Origin: CAKSQF01 sp051867925
GTDB taxonomy: Bacteria > Bacillota > Clostridia > Oscillospirales > CAG-272
Assembly: GCA_051867925.1 (NCBI GenBank)
Contig: JBJDZI010000078.1
Location: forward strand, 1-47,815
Length of the DNA: 47,815 bases
Direction of reading: 5' to 3'
Below the pieces are notes generated by a model. That model worked only from the letters and a program-made list of their open reading frames with translations, had not been told where the DNA came from and searched no databases. The translations under genes and the position numbers were made by a program. This document shows, in pieces, positions 19,516 through 28,081 of the stretch. Position 1 is the first letter of the stretch, and each line of letters starts with the position of its first letter.

Positions 19516-19965
19516 TTATTGGGGCGTTTGGTCGGGATAAACCACGCCCTTTTTCAAAATGATATTGGCGTATTGCGCCCGCTCGCCCGTAGCGACTACG
19601 GCAAACGCTTTTTGGGCACGCCGGTAGTAAGCCTGTCGCTCCAGCGAAGACAGAAGAGCCGCAGGCTCGTGGCGACCGAGGATCGCCCGAAACTCCTCCC
19701 AAATCGTAGGCACGCAGGGATCGCCGGGGACGACCTCCATCAGAATGAAATTCTCATGGTCGTACTGATCCAGCGGAAACAGAGGAAGAATCGCCGACAG
19801 CAGATCGGTCATGGGAATGCCGTCTGCACGGATGAGACGGCTCCCCTCTGCCACCGAGGAGGAGGGAAAATTGGCATCCGCCAGAACAATCTCGTCGCCG
19901 TGTCCCATCTCGGACAGGACGGCAAGCAGAGAGGGGGAGAGTAAAGGGGAAATTCCTTTCAGCAT
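19516..19965 (-). CDS. fucU: L-fucose mutarotase (RbsD/FucU family)
   Basis: Small cytoplasmic enzyme that interconverts alpha and beta anomers of L-fucose, 149 residues. The N terminus MLKGISPLLSPSLLAVLSEMGHGDEIVLADANFP is the FucU signature, containing the catalytic His and the Asp/Glu pair; FucU-type proteins carry the VLADANFP form. It starts 16 bases after fkp. Fucokinase uses beta-L-fucose, so coupling mutarotation to the kinase fits a salvage route to GDP-fucose. Confidence 0.93.
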   Translation of the reverse strand: MLKGISPLLSPSLLAVLSEMGHGDEIVLADANFPSSSVAEGSRLIRADGIPMTDLLSAILPLFPLDQYDHENFILMEVVPGDPCVPTIWEEFRAILGRHEPAALLSSLERQAYYRRAQKAFAVVATGERAQYANIILKKGVVYPDQTPQ

Positions 19966-19980
19966 AGCAAAGCCTCACTT

Positions 19981-22893
19981 TCAATCATTGGGCAGTAGGG
20001 TGCATTGTTGAACCCGCACGCCCGATCCGCCGAAGACGGAGTAAAGACGCGCTTCCAGATCCTCAGGGGTGATACCTTTTTTCAGAATCACCTGCAAATA
20101 TCCGCCGCCGCCTGCGCCGCAGATCATTTTGCCATCGATGAGATCGTCTACCGTCAGCAGGATCTGGTCAATGCAGGTGTTGGTGGAGCCTGCGTCCAAT
20201 TGCTTGGATGCCTCCCAATGACGGGAGAGCAGTTCGGCGAAGCGATCAATGTTGCCTCGCTCCAGCGCATCCTGCATCAGAACGGCGAGTTTACGAATAG
20301 CGTTCAGTGCTTCCAGTGCCTCGGGAACCCCCGCAATGTAGCGCCCGATCACGTCTCGGAGCAGATTACGGGCAAGTCTTCGCTGACCGGTGTAGATGAG
20401 ACAGAAACGGCGGTTCAGTTCGGACAGAGCGGCAAGGGGAATCTGTACGGGAGTTACCCGAATCTCCTGCCGATGACCGGGGGCGGTTTCGATCAGCTTG
20501 ATGCCGGGGGCGATACCGCCCACTTGATCCTGCCAGCCGCCGCCGGTGGACATGATCTGTTCGATCACCAGCACCCGTTGATAGATGCCGTCTGTGCCAT
20601 CGCCTTCGATGGCAAGCCCGAAGAAGTCGGCGATCGCCTTGGTGCAGGCACCCGCCAAAATGGAACTGGTGCCAAGCCCTGATCCGCGGGGGATGTCGAT
20701 CACACGAGTAGAGAGTTCAAAACCGCCGCCCAAACGGCGAAGCAGAGCGGGCAGATCGACTGCCTCATCCTGCATTGCACGGTGATAGGGAAGCACGCCG
20801 CACCCCAGCAGAGCCGCCTTTTGCAGTAAGAAGGGATCTGCAGGAGAGTGGACGTTGCACAGCGACCGAAGATCGGTGAAATCCGCGCTGCTGCCGTTGT
20901 CGGCAGAGGTAAGCCGCACGATCGGCTCGTCCAGACGGCGGAGGACTGCCTCCACGGGGCGCTTGCCGTCCAGCGTGACCTGCGCGTTCAGCACGCATCC
21001 TCCTTGCTCCATGCAAATGGGGGGCGTGTCGGTCCAGCCGCCGCCGAAATTTACCCGCACAGGCAGAGTCACGACAACCTCGTCCCGAACGATCCGACAG
21101 CTCCGATCAAACAGCGCATCTGTGAGACTGCCGTCCAGCACCGCTTGATGGATGGCGTCCAGATAGAGCGCGGCGTAGCGTTCGCTCTCGTCTTCATCAA
21201 AAAGGCGGGAGAGGGCATCGTAGAGACGGATTTTCAATGAAAAATCAGCGGATATTGCTTTGCTTTCCAATAATTTCGCCAGTTTGGGCGTAAAATCGGT
21301 GCGCAGATCAGCAATCAAGTCGTCGGTGGGGCGGTGTTGCCTGATGCCCTCCATCAGCCGTGCGCAACTGATCTCGCCCCGAAGATCATCCTGATAGGGA
21401 AGGAGAGCCCTCATGTCCGCCTCAGCAAAACTCTCGCACAGGCTGATGCAGGAGTCATCGATCACACCCGCCAGCGCGGCGTCTGCGGCATCCTGCATCG
21501 TATCCCTCACGGGAAAGAGGGGTGCCGTCCACAGCGGCTCACCGATGGGCTGACCGAAACGGACGGGCAGTTTGGGATTGTCGCTAACTCCGTAGAATCG
21601 GGCGGTGAATTTTCCGTTTTGCAGTTTCAGTCCGTGCAGAACGCATCCTGCGGGGATGTTGCCCCGCTCCAGTTTCAGCCCGGATACCACAGCCCCCGCA
21701 CCTACGGTCACCTCTGCGCCGAGGTAGGAATCCTCCACGTACGCACGACTGCCGATTTCCGCTCCCGCGGCGATGTAACTGCCGCTGACGGCGTACCCGA
21801 TGGGGCAGATATTGGAGTTGACTGCTCCCGACCAATCCAGATAACCGTAATTGTCGATCTCGTCGGTCATCAGCCGCAATAGTTCGGCAGTAGTGCCGAA
21901 GTGGATAAATGCGGCGGGTGAAAAACGGATGAGGCGCATGGGATAGCGATGGAGCAGAGGAAACAGGATCCGACGGCAGGCAAGTAGCTGATCGGTCATC
22001 TCCCCTTCCGGGGCTTCGGTCAGATAATCTTCCAAGGTAGCCGACGCCGCCATCGGATAGACGAAATCGCCGTAGAAGGAGAGCCGTGCCTCGGTACAAA
22101 CGAAAGCATCGTAGCCCTCGTCACTTTCCACCAGCCTATACAGATCGGACAGGACCTCCGAGGACAGAAGGATTGCGCCCGTGTCGATGTCCACATTGCC
22201 TGCACGGTCCACCGCTCCGGCTTTGGCAAGGGTTTCGGGGGATTGTTTGTGTAGGAATTTCTCCACCAGTCCCTTCTGATTTCCCAGAAATACGCCGTGA
22301 TTTTTGCCGGTGTCCACATCCTTTTGGAAAGAGAGAGCGGCACCGCCCGAGGTGTAAAACTCCATTTGCAGAGGATTGAAGAGCAGAAGCACGTCCCCGG
22401 AAAGTACCAGCATACCGTCCCGAATGCGGGCGGGGATGCCTGTCATACCGATGAGAAATTCATCGAAGAGCGTCGACCGTCTTCCGTCCGGCAGACGGCG
22501 GGGGACCGGAGAAAAGAGTTTGCCGCAGGCGCTGTATTGCGGGATGCGCTTGCTGTCGCCGCCCGAGTGGATCACCAGCAGTTTCAGCCCGGTAAAGTCG
22601 CCGCTCCCCCGCAGAGCCGCCACTTCCCGCAGTACCGACAGCGTGGCTCCGCCCGAACCGACTCTGTGACCGTCGCGGTCGGGGACCACCAAAAAACGGG
22701 TTTGTTCGGGGAGCTTACCGGCGGCGCGGCGATACTCGATCTGCGCCCGATAAGACTGCGCCTGCAATGGAGTAGCGGCGGTGAGGATGATATAATCCCA
22801 CACGGGATAGTCCCGCCCGCCAATGGAACGGTTGTATTCGCCGTATGCATCCGCGTAGGATTGGCGTAAAAAGAGGGTCTGATAAGGGTTCAT
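19981..22893 (-). CDS. fkp: Bifunctional fucokinase / fucose-1-phosphate guanylyltransferase
   Basis: Fkp-like enzyme that phosphorylates L-fucose and then joins it to GTP, giving GDP-L-fucose for glycan decoration; 970 residues, close to Bacteroides Fkp (about 950). The N-terminal pyrophosphorylase domain has GSGGAT at residues 79-84 and KRIPQYSACGKLF. A left-handed beta-helix stretch (SNICPIGYAVSGSYIAAGAEIG, about 355-420) follows. The C-terminal GHMP kinase has PVRVNFGGGWTDTPP, the ATP loop GSGLGTSS (737-744) and CGAGGGGYLQV near 907. GGAGG precedes the ATG by seven bases. Fkp is best known from Bacteroides, so its presence here may reflect transfer, although base composition looks like the neighbours. 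Confidence 0.93.
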   Translation of the reverse strand: MNPYQTLFLRQSYADAYGEYNRSIGGRDYPVWDYIILTAATPLQAQSYRAQIEYRRAAGKLPEQTRFLVVPDRDGHRVGSGGATLSVLREVAALRGSGDFTGLKLLVIHSGGDSKRIPQYSACGKLFSPVPRRLPDGRRSTLFDEFLIGMTGIPARIRDGMLVLSGDVLLLFNPLQMEFYTSGGAALSFQKDVDTGKNHGVFLGNQKGLVEKFLHKQSPETLAKAGAVDRAGNVDIDTGAILLSSEVLSDLYRLVESDEGYDAFVCTEARLSFYGDFVYPMAASATLEDYLTEAPEGEMTDQLLACRRILFPLLHRYPMRLIRFSPAAFIHFGTTAELLRLMTDEIDNYGYLDWSGAVNSNICPIGYAVSGSYIAAGAEIGSRAYVEDSYLGAEVTVGAGAVVSGLKLERGNIPAGCVLHGLKLQNGKFTARFYGVSDNPKLPVRFGQPIGEPLWTAPLFPVRDTMQDAADAALAGVIDDSCISLCESFAEADMRALLPYQDDLRGEISCARLMEGIRQHRPTDDLIADLRTDFTPKLAKLLESKAISADFSLKIRLYDALSRLFDEDESERYAALYLDAIHQAVLDGSLTDALFDRSCRIVRDEVVVTLPVRVNFGGGWTDTPPICMEQGGCVLNAQVTLDGKRPVEAVLRRLDEPIVRLTSADNGSSADFTDLRSLCNVHSPADPFLLQKAALLGCGVLPYHRAMQDEAVDLPALLRRLGGGFELSTRVIDIPRGSGLGTSSILAGACTKAIADFFGLAIEGDGTDGIYQRVLVIEQIMSTGGGWQDQVGGIAPGIKLIETAPGHRQEIRVTPVQIPLAALSELNRRFCLIYTGQRRLARNLLRDVIGRYIAGVPEALEALNAIRKLAVLMQDALERGNIDRFAELLSRHWEASKQLDAGSTNTCIDQILLTVDDLIDGKMICGAGGGGYLQVILKKGITPEDLEARLYSVFGGSGVRVQQCTLLPND

Positions 22894-22921
22894 ACTGCCT
22901 CCGAATTTGAATTATCATTTC

Positions 22922-22950
22922 ATTATAACACGATTTTTTCAAAATTGCAA
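22922..22950 (-). promoter_or_regulatory. Sigma-A promoter of fkp-fucU
   Basis: TTGCAA (22945-22950) and TATAAT (22922-22927) are separated by 17 bases on the minus strand. Confidence 0.85.
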
Positions 22951-23011
22951 TAGGAGCGGTGCTTCTCACTGTACTATTCGGTTTGGTGATACAAAAAAAC
23001 ATGATTGATTC

Positions 23012-23040
23012 TTGACTTTTGCCCGTGAGCAGAGTATAAT
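23012..23040 (+). promoter_or_regulatory. Sigma-A promoter of HAD-GH109-like-DUF1232 operon
   Basis: TTGACT (23012-23017) and TATAAT (23035-23040) with a 17-base spacer, 62 bases before the HAD start codon. It diverges from the fkp promoter. Confidence 0.88.
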
Positions 23041-23102
23041 GGAAGCATAACATTCCGCTCCCCGTTTTTCGAAGGGGACGAGCTGAAAGGAAATCTTATC
23101 TG

Positions 23103-23810
23103 ATGAAAACCACCACCGTATTGTTTGATCTGGACGGAACGCTCCTGCCGATGGATCAGGATCTGTTCACCAAAACTTATTTCAAAGGGCTTTGCGCAAA
23201 AATGGCACCCTACGGCTACGCGCCCGACAAGTTAGTGGAGGCGGTTTGGGCAGGCACCAAAGCGATGGTGAAGAGTGACGGCACGCGCACCTGCGAGGCG
23301 GTTTTCTGGGACAAATTCGCCGCTATTCTCGGCGAAAAGGTGCGGGAGTACGAGCCTGTTTTGGCGGATTTCTACGCAAACGAGTTTCAATCGGTGAAGT
23401 CGGTCTGCGGTTATAACCCCGAAGCGGCAGAGACTGTGCGGGCGCTCTTGGCGGCAGGATACCGCGTAGTGCTTGCCACCAATCCCATCTTTCCTGCTGT
23501 CGCCACCGAAAGTCGCGTCCGCTGGACGGGACTGGAACCCAATGCGTTTGAACTGGTGACGACCTATGAAAATTCCCGCTTCTGCAAGCCGAATCCTGTT
23601 TATTATCGGGAGATTTTGGAGAAGATCTGCGTAGCTCCCGAAGAATGCATCATGGTGGGCAACGACGTGAAGGAGGATATGGTTCCCACGTCAAAGCTGG
23701 GGATGCGCAACTTTCTGCTGACCGATTGCCTGCTGAATACCGACGGGCTGGACACCACTATTTATCCGCAGGGCGGATTTGCCGATCTGCGGGCGCACCT
23801 TGAAATCTGA
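23103..23810 (+). CDS. HAD-family hydrolase
   Basis: Haloacid-dehalogenase phosphatase, 235 residues. Motif I VLFDLDGTLLPMD is at residues 6-18, motif II is LATNP (about 122), the motif III lysine is in RFCKPNPVYYREIL, and motif IV is MVGNDVKEDM. The helical cap between motifs I and II marks subfamily I. The substrate cannot be told. It is first in an operon with a GH109-like oxidoreductase and a DUF1232 protein, so a sugar-phosphate substrate is plausible by context. AAAGGAAATC lies upstream of the ATG. Confidence 0.88.
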   Translation: MKTTTVLFDLDGTLLPMDQDLFTKTYFKGLCAKMAPYGYAPDKLVEAVWAGTKAMVKSDGTRTCEAVFWDKFAAILGEKVREYEPVLADFYANEFQSVKSVCGYNPEAAETVRALLAAGYRVVLATNPIFPAVATESRVRWTGLEPNAFELVTTYENSRFCKPNPVYYREILEKICVAPEECIMVGNDVKEDMVPTSKLGMRNFLLTDCLLNTDGLDTTIYPQGGFADLRAHLEI

Positions 23811-23841
23811 CTGATAGTTTGACCGAAAGCGGGTGAATCAC

Positions 23842-25041
23842 ATGAACAACGCCAAACTGCGCATTGGTTTTCTCGGTTGCGGACAGAGAGGACAGATGCT
23901 TGTATCCGACTCGCTGGCTTTTCCCGAGGTGGAAGTTGTCGCACTTTGCGATCTTTACGAAGACCGTACCGAATCGCTTGCAAATGAAGTGGAACGGCGG
24001 CAGGGAAGCCGTCCGTTGACCGCCACCGATCCGCAGACGGTGATCGACTGCTGTCCCGACGCTATCCTCATCGCCACACCGTGGGAGAGCCATGTCAAAC
24101 TCGCCATCCGCACCTTGCGGGCGGGCATTCCCACGGGTATGGAAGTGGGCGGTGCCGCAACGGAAGCGGAATGCCGCGAGCTGATTCGCGCATGGGAAGA
24201 GACGCATACTCCCTTCATGTTACTGGAAAACTGTTGCTACGGAAAGCGGGAAACCATGCTTTTTCGTATGGCAGAGGAGGGCTTTTTCGGCGAGATCGTC
24301 CATTGCGACGGTGCATACGCCCACGATCTGCGTTACGAGGTCTCCTATGGCAAGGAATTGCGCCACTATCGTCTGAATCATTATTTGAACGAAAATTGCG
24401 AGAACTATCCTACCCACGAACTTGGTCCCATCGCGTGGCTTCTAAAGATCAACCGCGGCAATCGGATGATCCGTCTGACCTCCATGTCTTCCAAAGCCGC
24501 AGGACTGCACGAGTATATCAGCCGATACAAATCCGACGATGTGCAACTGATCAATGCTCAGTTTGCGCAGGGAGATGTGGTAACCACCAACATCCTCTGC
24601 GCAGGCGGGCAGACCATCACGCTTCGGCTGGATACCACTCTGCCGCGCACCTACTCCCGCGGTCTGACCGTTCACGGTACCCGCGCGCTCTATCAAGAGG
24701 AAGGGGATTTCGTGTTCGAAGACGACGGCGGTATGGGATTCCACGTTGCAAGACCGCTTTGGGGAAATGCGTCCGCCTACGAGGAACGCTATCTTCCCTC
24801 CATTTGGAAGGAGGAGGTCAAGGGCGGTCACGGCGGCATGGATTATCAGATGCTCCGCGATTTCTACACCCGCCTGCAAAACGGGCAGGATTTTCCCATC
24901 GATGTATACGATGCGGCGGCTTGGATGAGCGTTACTTATCTTTCAAGAGCCTCCATTGAAGGGGGAAGCATCCCGATGGAGATGCCCGATTTCACCGACG
25001 GCAGATGGAAGCAAGACTGTAAAGGGAAGAATGAAGAATGA
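23842..25041 (+). CDS. Gfo/Idh/MocA-family oxidoreductase, GH109-like
   Basis: NAD-dependent oxidoreductase-fold protein, 399 residues. The Rossmann motif IGFLGCGQRGQM is at the N terminus, and EVGGAATEAECREL and LLENCCYG follow. The later block NCENYPTHELGPIAWLLKINRGNRM resembles the family GH109 glycosidase signature (YPTHGLGP), in which NAD-assisted chemistry cleaves alpha-N-acetylgalactosaminide bonds. No signal peptide is present, so it should act on imported sugars. The ATG at 23842 follows GGGTGA; a GTG three codons earlier is also possible. It overlaps the next gene by four bases. Confidence 0.85.
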   Translation: MNNAKLRIGFLGCGQRGQMLVSDSLAFPEVEVVALCDLYEDRTESLANEVERRQGSRPLTATDPQTVIDCCPDAILIATPWESHVKLAIRTLRAGIPTGMEVGGAATEAECRELIRAWEETHTPFMLLENCCYGKRETMLFRMAEEGFFGEIVHCDGAYAHDLRYEVSYGKELRHYRLNHYLNENCENYPTHELGPIAWLLKINRGNRMIRLTSMSSKAAGLHEYISRYKSDDVQLINAQFAQGDVVTTNILCAGGQTITLRLDTTLPRTYSRGLTVHGTRALYQEEGDFVFEDDGGMGFHVARPLWGNASAYEERYLPSIWKEEVKGGHGGMDYQMLRDFYTRLQNGQDFPIDVYDAAAWMSVTYLSRASIEGGSIPMEMPDFTDGRWKQDCKGKNEE

Positions 25042-25403
25042 ATCTGAAAGAACGGGCGAAGAAACTGAAGACCGATGTTCCTGCCGTCTTTTTGGCACTG
25101 AAAAAGCGGGAGACACCCTGGTATGCCAAAGTGTTGGCGGTGCTGACGGTGGCATACGCATTGTCCCCCATTGATCTGATTCCTGATTTTATTCCCGTGC
25201 TGGGCTATCTGGACGACGTATTGATCCTTCCCGGGATGATCGTGCTGACGGTGAAGCTGATCCCCCGCGAGATCTATCGAGCCTGTCAGGCAGAAGCCGA
25301 AGGAATGTGGGCGGACGGTCGCCCCAAACATTGGTACTTTGCGATCCCCATCCTGCTGTTCTGGGCGATCTTTATCGGTCTGATCCTGTGGGCGATCGTT
25401 TGA
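25038..25403 (+). CDS. DUF1232 (YkvA-type) membrane protein
   Basis: Small protein of 121 residues with the DUF1232 core LAVLTVAYALSPIDLIPDFIPVLGYLDDVLILP (residues 33-65) and a second membrane segment at the C terminus (FAIPILLFWAIFIGLILWAIV). No enzymatic role is known to me. Its start codon overlaps the stop of the GH109-like gene (ATGA), so they are translationally coupled. Confidence 0.9.
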   Translation: MNLKERAKKLKTDVPAVFLALKKRETPWYAKVLAVLTVAYALSPIDLIPDFIPVLGYLDDVLILPGMIVLTVKLIPREIYRACQAEAEGMWADGRPKHWYFAIPILLFWAIFIGLILWAIV

Positions 25404-25424
25404 TGAAATTTTTATTTGAATTGG

Positions 25425-25549
25425 GGCTTCGCCCTGGAGCAGGGCGTAACCCTGCATTGGAGCCCTGCTCCACCCCACCAAGAACCTTTTTGAAAAAAGG
25501 TCTTGGAACTCCAAAAACTTTTGAAAAGAGCTGCAAATACTTGCCGCTC
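25425..25549. repeat. Family 2 palindromic repeat cluster next to MITE copy 4
   Basis: Carries a GGAGCAGGGC/GCCCTGCTCC inverted repeat, then CCAAGAACCTTTTT/AAAAAAGGTCTTGG (a likely stem-loop after the DUF1232 gene), then the CTCCAAAAACTTTTGAAAAG unit ending in a GCAAATACTTGC hairpin (25509-25549). The last unit matches 2128-2166 and 2209-2250. Confidence 0.7.
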
Positions 25550-25711
25550 TCAGACTGTCGAAAAAGTGTCTCCAAGAATTGCCGCCGAGCCAAGAAAGGT
25601 GTGGAGAGTCCGGGCATTGTAGCAACCGCGTTGCGGTTGCTACGAAAACTTCGGCGCTCCGATGGCTTTCTCCTTCCCTCGGTATGGTATGGGGCTTTTT
25701 CGACACTCTGA
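25550..25711 (-). mobile_element. MITE-like element, copy 4 (complete, 162 bp)
   Basis: The ends TCAGACTGTCGAAAAAG (25550-25566) and CTTTTTCGACACTCTGA (25695-25711) form a 17-bp terminal inverted repeat with one mismatch. The interior holds the GTAGCAACCGC/GCGGTTGCTAC hairpin (25619-25643) and the CCATACCATACC...GGAGAAA block. Its orientation is opposite to copies 1-3. No obvious target-site duplication was found, partly because flanking DNA is also repetitive. Confidence 0.8.
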
Positions 25712-25712
25712 A

Positions 25713-25742
25713 AATCCCTCTCCCGCTTATGGGAGAGGGATT
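25713..25742 (-). terminator. Intrinsic terminator of the SdpRI-ABC operon
   Basis: The stem AATCCCTCTCCC/GGGAGAGGGATT with a six-base loop is followed by TTC on the minus strand. It begins five bases beyond the permease stop codon. Confidence 0.8.
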
Positions 25743-25747
25743 TGGCA

Positions 25748-26536
25748 TTAGGCGTAGATATCTTTTTTCGTATAATGGATACTGCCGATGACAGTAGCGG
25801 CGATGCCGTAAAGCAGTCCAAGCAGGATCCATCCGAGGTTCAAGGTCAGATCGTTGATGATCATGGATGCATTGGTATAGGCAAACGGCGTGATGTAGTT
25901 CAAAAATTCTGCCTCATCAATGATATTGGCGATCAGACTCAGAAAATACAGTCCCATGGAAAGCCCCATCCCGATGGCGATCCCGCTACCTCTGAGGAAT
26001 CCCGACAGACCGAAGCAAAGCAGGGCGATCTCGATCTGCATCAGGAGATAGGCAAGATGGATCAGCAGAAACTCCCGCAGGGGAATAGGCTCGCCAATCA
26101 GCAAAAAGGAAAGTACCGCCAGCAGAAGGATGAACAGATTCAGCGCGACAATCCGAACCAGCACCGCAGTCAGCTTTTGGAGAATGATACGGGAGCGGCG
26201 GATCGGATGCGTCAGCAGAAATTCTGCCGTCCGTCCCGCTTCCTCGCCCGAGAGAGCGCGGATGCCGAAAAACGCCGCAAACAGCGCGCCACCGATGCCC
26301 AGTACGTTTCCGCACTCCACGCCATAGTAACCGATCAGCGAACCGAAGTTTAACTGATCCATGCCGAAGGCTTCTGAAAATGCGCCCATATCGGCAAACA
26401 TTTCGCTGATTCCGTCCATCTGCCCCTTCATCTGAGGGTAAAGCAATACGCAGACTGCCAGCATAAAGGCAATGATCCCTCCGAAGACGGCGGTGCCTTT
26501 CAGGCTTCTGCGGAGTTCGTTTTGGAATATGCTCAT
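25748..26536 (-). CDS. ABC transporter permease (ABC-2 type)
   Basis: Six-helix permease, 262 residues. It starts SIFQNELRRSLKGTAVFGGIIAFMLAVCVLL, has the IRALSGEEAGRTAEFLLTHPIRRSRIILQK cytoplasmic segment typical of ABC-2 permeases, and further hydrophobic stretches to the C terminus. It overlaps the preceding ATPase gene by four bases. With the ATPase and the SdpI-like protein it is likely to export, or protect against, a membrane-active compound; the substrate is unknown. Confidence 0.87.
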   Translation of the reverse strand: MSIFQNELRRSLKGTAVFGGIIAFMLAVCVLLYPQMKGQMDGISEMFADMGAFSEAFGMDQLNFGSLIGYYGVECGNVLGIGGALFAAFFGIRALSGEEAGRTAEFLLTHPIRRSRIILQKLTAVLVRIVALNLFILLLAVLSFLLIGEPIPLREFLLIHLAYLLMQIEIALLCFGLSGFLRGSGIAIGMGLSMGLYFLSLIANIIDEAEFLNYITPFAYTNASMIINDLTLNLGWILLGLLYGIAATVIGSIHYTKKDIYA

Positions 26537-27408
26537 TGGGGTTTTCCTCCTTCGTAGTAATGCAGAAATACTTCCGACAGTTCGGGATCGGTGACCGACA
26601 GATCCTCCACGGGAAGAGTGTTCAGCACGGCAATCAACTCCCGTACGTTACCGTGATAGAGGAAGGTGAGTTTACTGCCGTCGGTTTCCATCGACGAGAC
26701 GGGAAGTCCGTCGGGCAGAGAAGCAATGCCCTGCAAAGTCACCCGCTTGACGCCTGTCCCGGACAGTTCCGATACGTTTTCCACCGCCGCCAAGCGACCT
26801 TCGCGGATGATGGCAGCACGGGTGCAGTGCTGTTGCACTTCCGAGAGAATGTGTGAGGAGAAGAAGATCGTCCCGCCGGATTTTTGCCGCTCCCGGAGCA
26901 GATCAAAGAAGACCTTCTGCATCAGAGGATCGAGTCCCCCGGTGGGTTCATCCAGGACGCAGAGCTGTGGCTTATGCTGGAGCGCACAGACGATGGAGAC
27001 TTTTTTGCGGTTGCCCAGCGACAGTTCGCTGATCTTCTTGCGGGGATCCAGTTCCAGCGCATCTATCAGTCGTTTCGCCTCGGCGGAGCAATCCTTGCGG
27101 CGGAGTTTGGCGGAATATGCGATGACTTCACCGGCGCGCATGGAATCGTAGAAGATCGCCTCGCCGGACATATAGCCCACTTCGGCGAGATATTCGGAAG
27201 AGCGGGAGAGGGGAAGGCCCAGCACTTTTCCGTCGCCGGAGGAGGGAGAGAGAAGTCCCAACAGAATTCGGATGGTGGTGGACTTGCCCGCACCGTTGGG
27301 TCCGATAAAGCCGAAGCATTCGCCCGCCTTCACCGAGAAGGTCAGGTCTTCGATCCCGCGTGAATTTTGATAAAATTTGGTCAGATTTTTAGTTTCGATG
27401 ACTACCAT
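26533..27408 (-). CDS. ABC transporter ATP-binding protein
   Basis: Cytoplasmic ATPase of an ABC-2 exporter, 291 residues. Walker A is GPNGAGKST (about 35-43), the Q-loop follows, the signature is LSLGNRKKV (a variant of LSGGQ), Walker B is LCVLDEPTGGLD, and the switch His is in FFSSHILSEV. The C-terminal 90 residues are the extra domain seen in bacitracin/gliding-type exporters. It sits four bases after the SdpI-like gene. Confidence 0.93.
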   Translation of the reverse strand: MVVIETKNLTKFYQNSRGIEDLTFSVKAGECFGFIGPNGAGKSTTIRILLGLLSPSSGDGKVLGLPLSRSSEYLAEVGYMSGEAIFYDSMRAGEVIAYSAKLRRKDCSAEAKRLIDALELDPRKKISELSLGNRKKVSIVCALQHKPQLCVLDEPTGGLDPLMQKVFFDLLRERQKSGGTIFFSSHILSEVQQHCTRAAIIREGRLAAVENVSELSGTGVKRVTLQGIASLPDGLPVSSMETDGSKLTFLYHGNVRELIAVLNTLPVEDLSVTDPELSEVFLHYYEGGKPQ

Positions 27409-27412
27409 GAGA

Positions 27413-28081
27413 TTACTCCTTTCGATCTGAATGTTTCTTAAAGTAGAGGAAGGAATAGACCGTAGGGATCAGCATCATCAGAAAAACATCCCCGATGAAA
27501 ACGCAGACCGCCACGATCGGTATAGAGGTCAGCGGTGCGCTGACCAGCAGGAGGAGCCCGCCTGCTACCCACAGCCATCCGCCCAGACGGTGGGTGGCAT
27601 TCCAGTTTGCCTCATCGGCAAGCGTCCAGGGGAGCTTGATGCCCATCGTATAGGACTGACGGCATTTGGGCAGATAATTTCCAAGAATAATGAACAGCAG
27701 ACCGCAAAGAAGGAAAATGAGAATGGCAACGTTGATTTCCCATCCCATCACGTAAGCGTAGCAAACGCTGACCAAAACCAAAGAGATGACGGGACAGATC
27801 CACAGCACAATGCTGAAGAGTTTTCGATTGATGTTCTGCTTCTTGGGATCAAAAGAAGTACCGATGACGCAGAGCCAATGGAAGGCAAGGATGATCAGCG
27901 GCAATCCAAACACTGCGAAGAGGCGGGAACTCCACCCGTCTGCCTTGCCGTCTGCGCCGAAATGGATGGGAATTCGGTCGGGAAGTTTGTCCCATAGGAT
28001 CAGACCCGCAAGGGTGGGGAGCAGCATGAGCAGGGAGGTGAGAATCAGTTTCCATTTGTTTTCCTTGAGGATGAGTTTCAT
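27413..28081 (-). CDS. SdpI-family immunity-like membrane protein
   Basis: Membrane protein of 222 residues with a DUF1648 N-terminal half (KLPDRIPIHFGADGKADGWSSR) and an SdpI/YhfL C-terminal half (GNYLPKCRQSYTMGIKLPWTLADEANWNATHRLGGWLWV). In Bacillus subtilis SdpI gives immunity to the SdpC toxin and sequesters its ArsR repressor SdpR. Here it overlaps an ArsR-type gene by four bases and precedes an ABC exporter, so an immunity or envelope-stress role is likely. No SdpC-like toxin was seen in the window. Confidence 0.9.
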   Translation of the reverse strand: MKLILKENKWKLILTSLLMLLPTLAGLILWDKLPDRIPIHFGADGKADGWSSRLFAVFGLPLIILAFHWLCVIGTSFDPKKQNINRKLFSIVLWICPVISLVLVSVCYAYVMGWEINVAILIFLLCGLLFIILGNYLPKCRQSYTMGIKLPWTLADEANWNATHRLGGWLWVAGGLLLLVSAPLTSIPIVAVCVFIGDVFLMMLIPTVYSFLYFKKHSDRKE

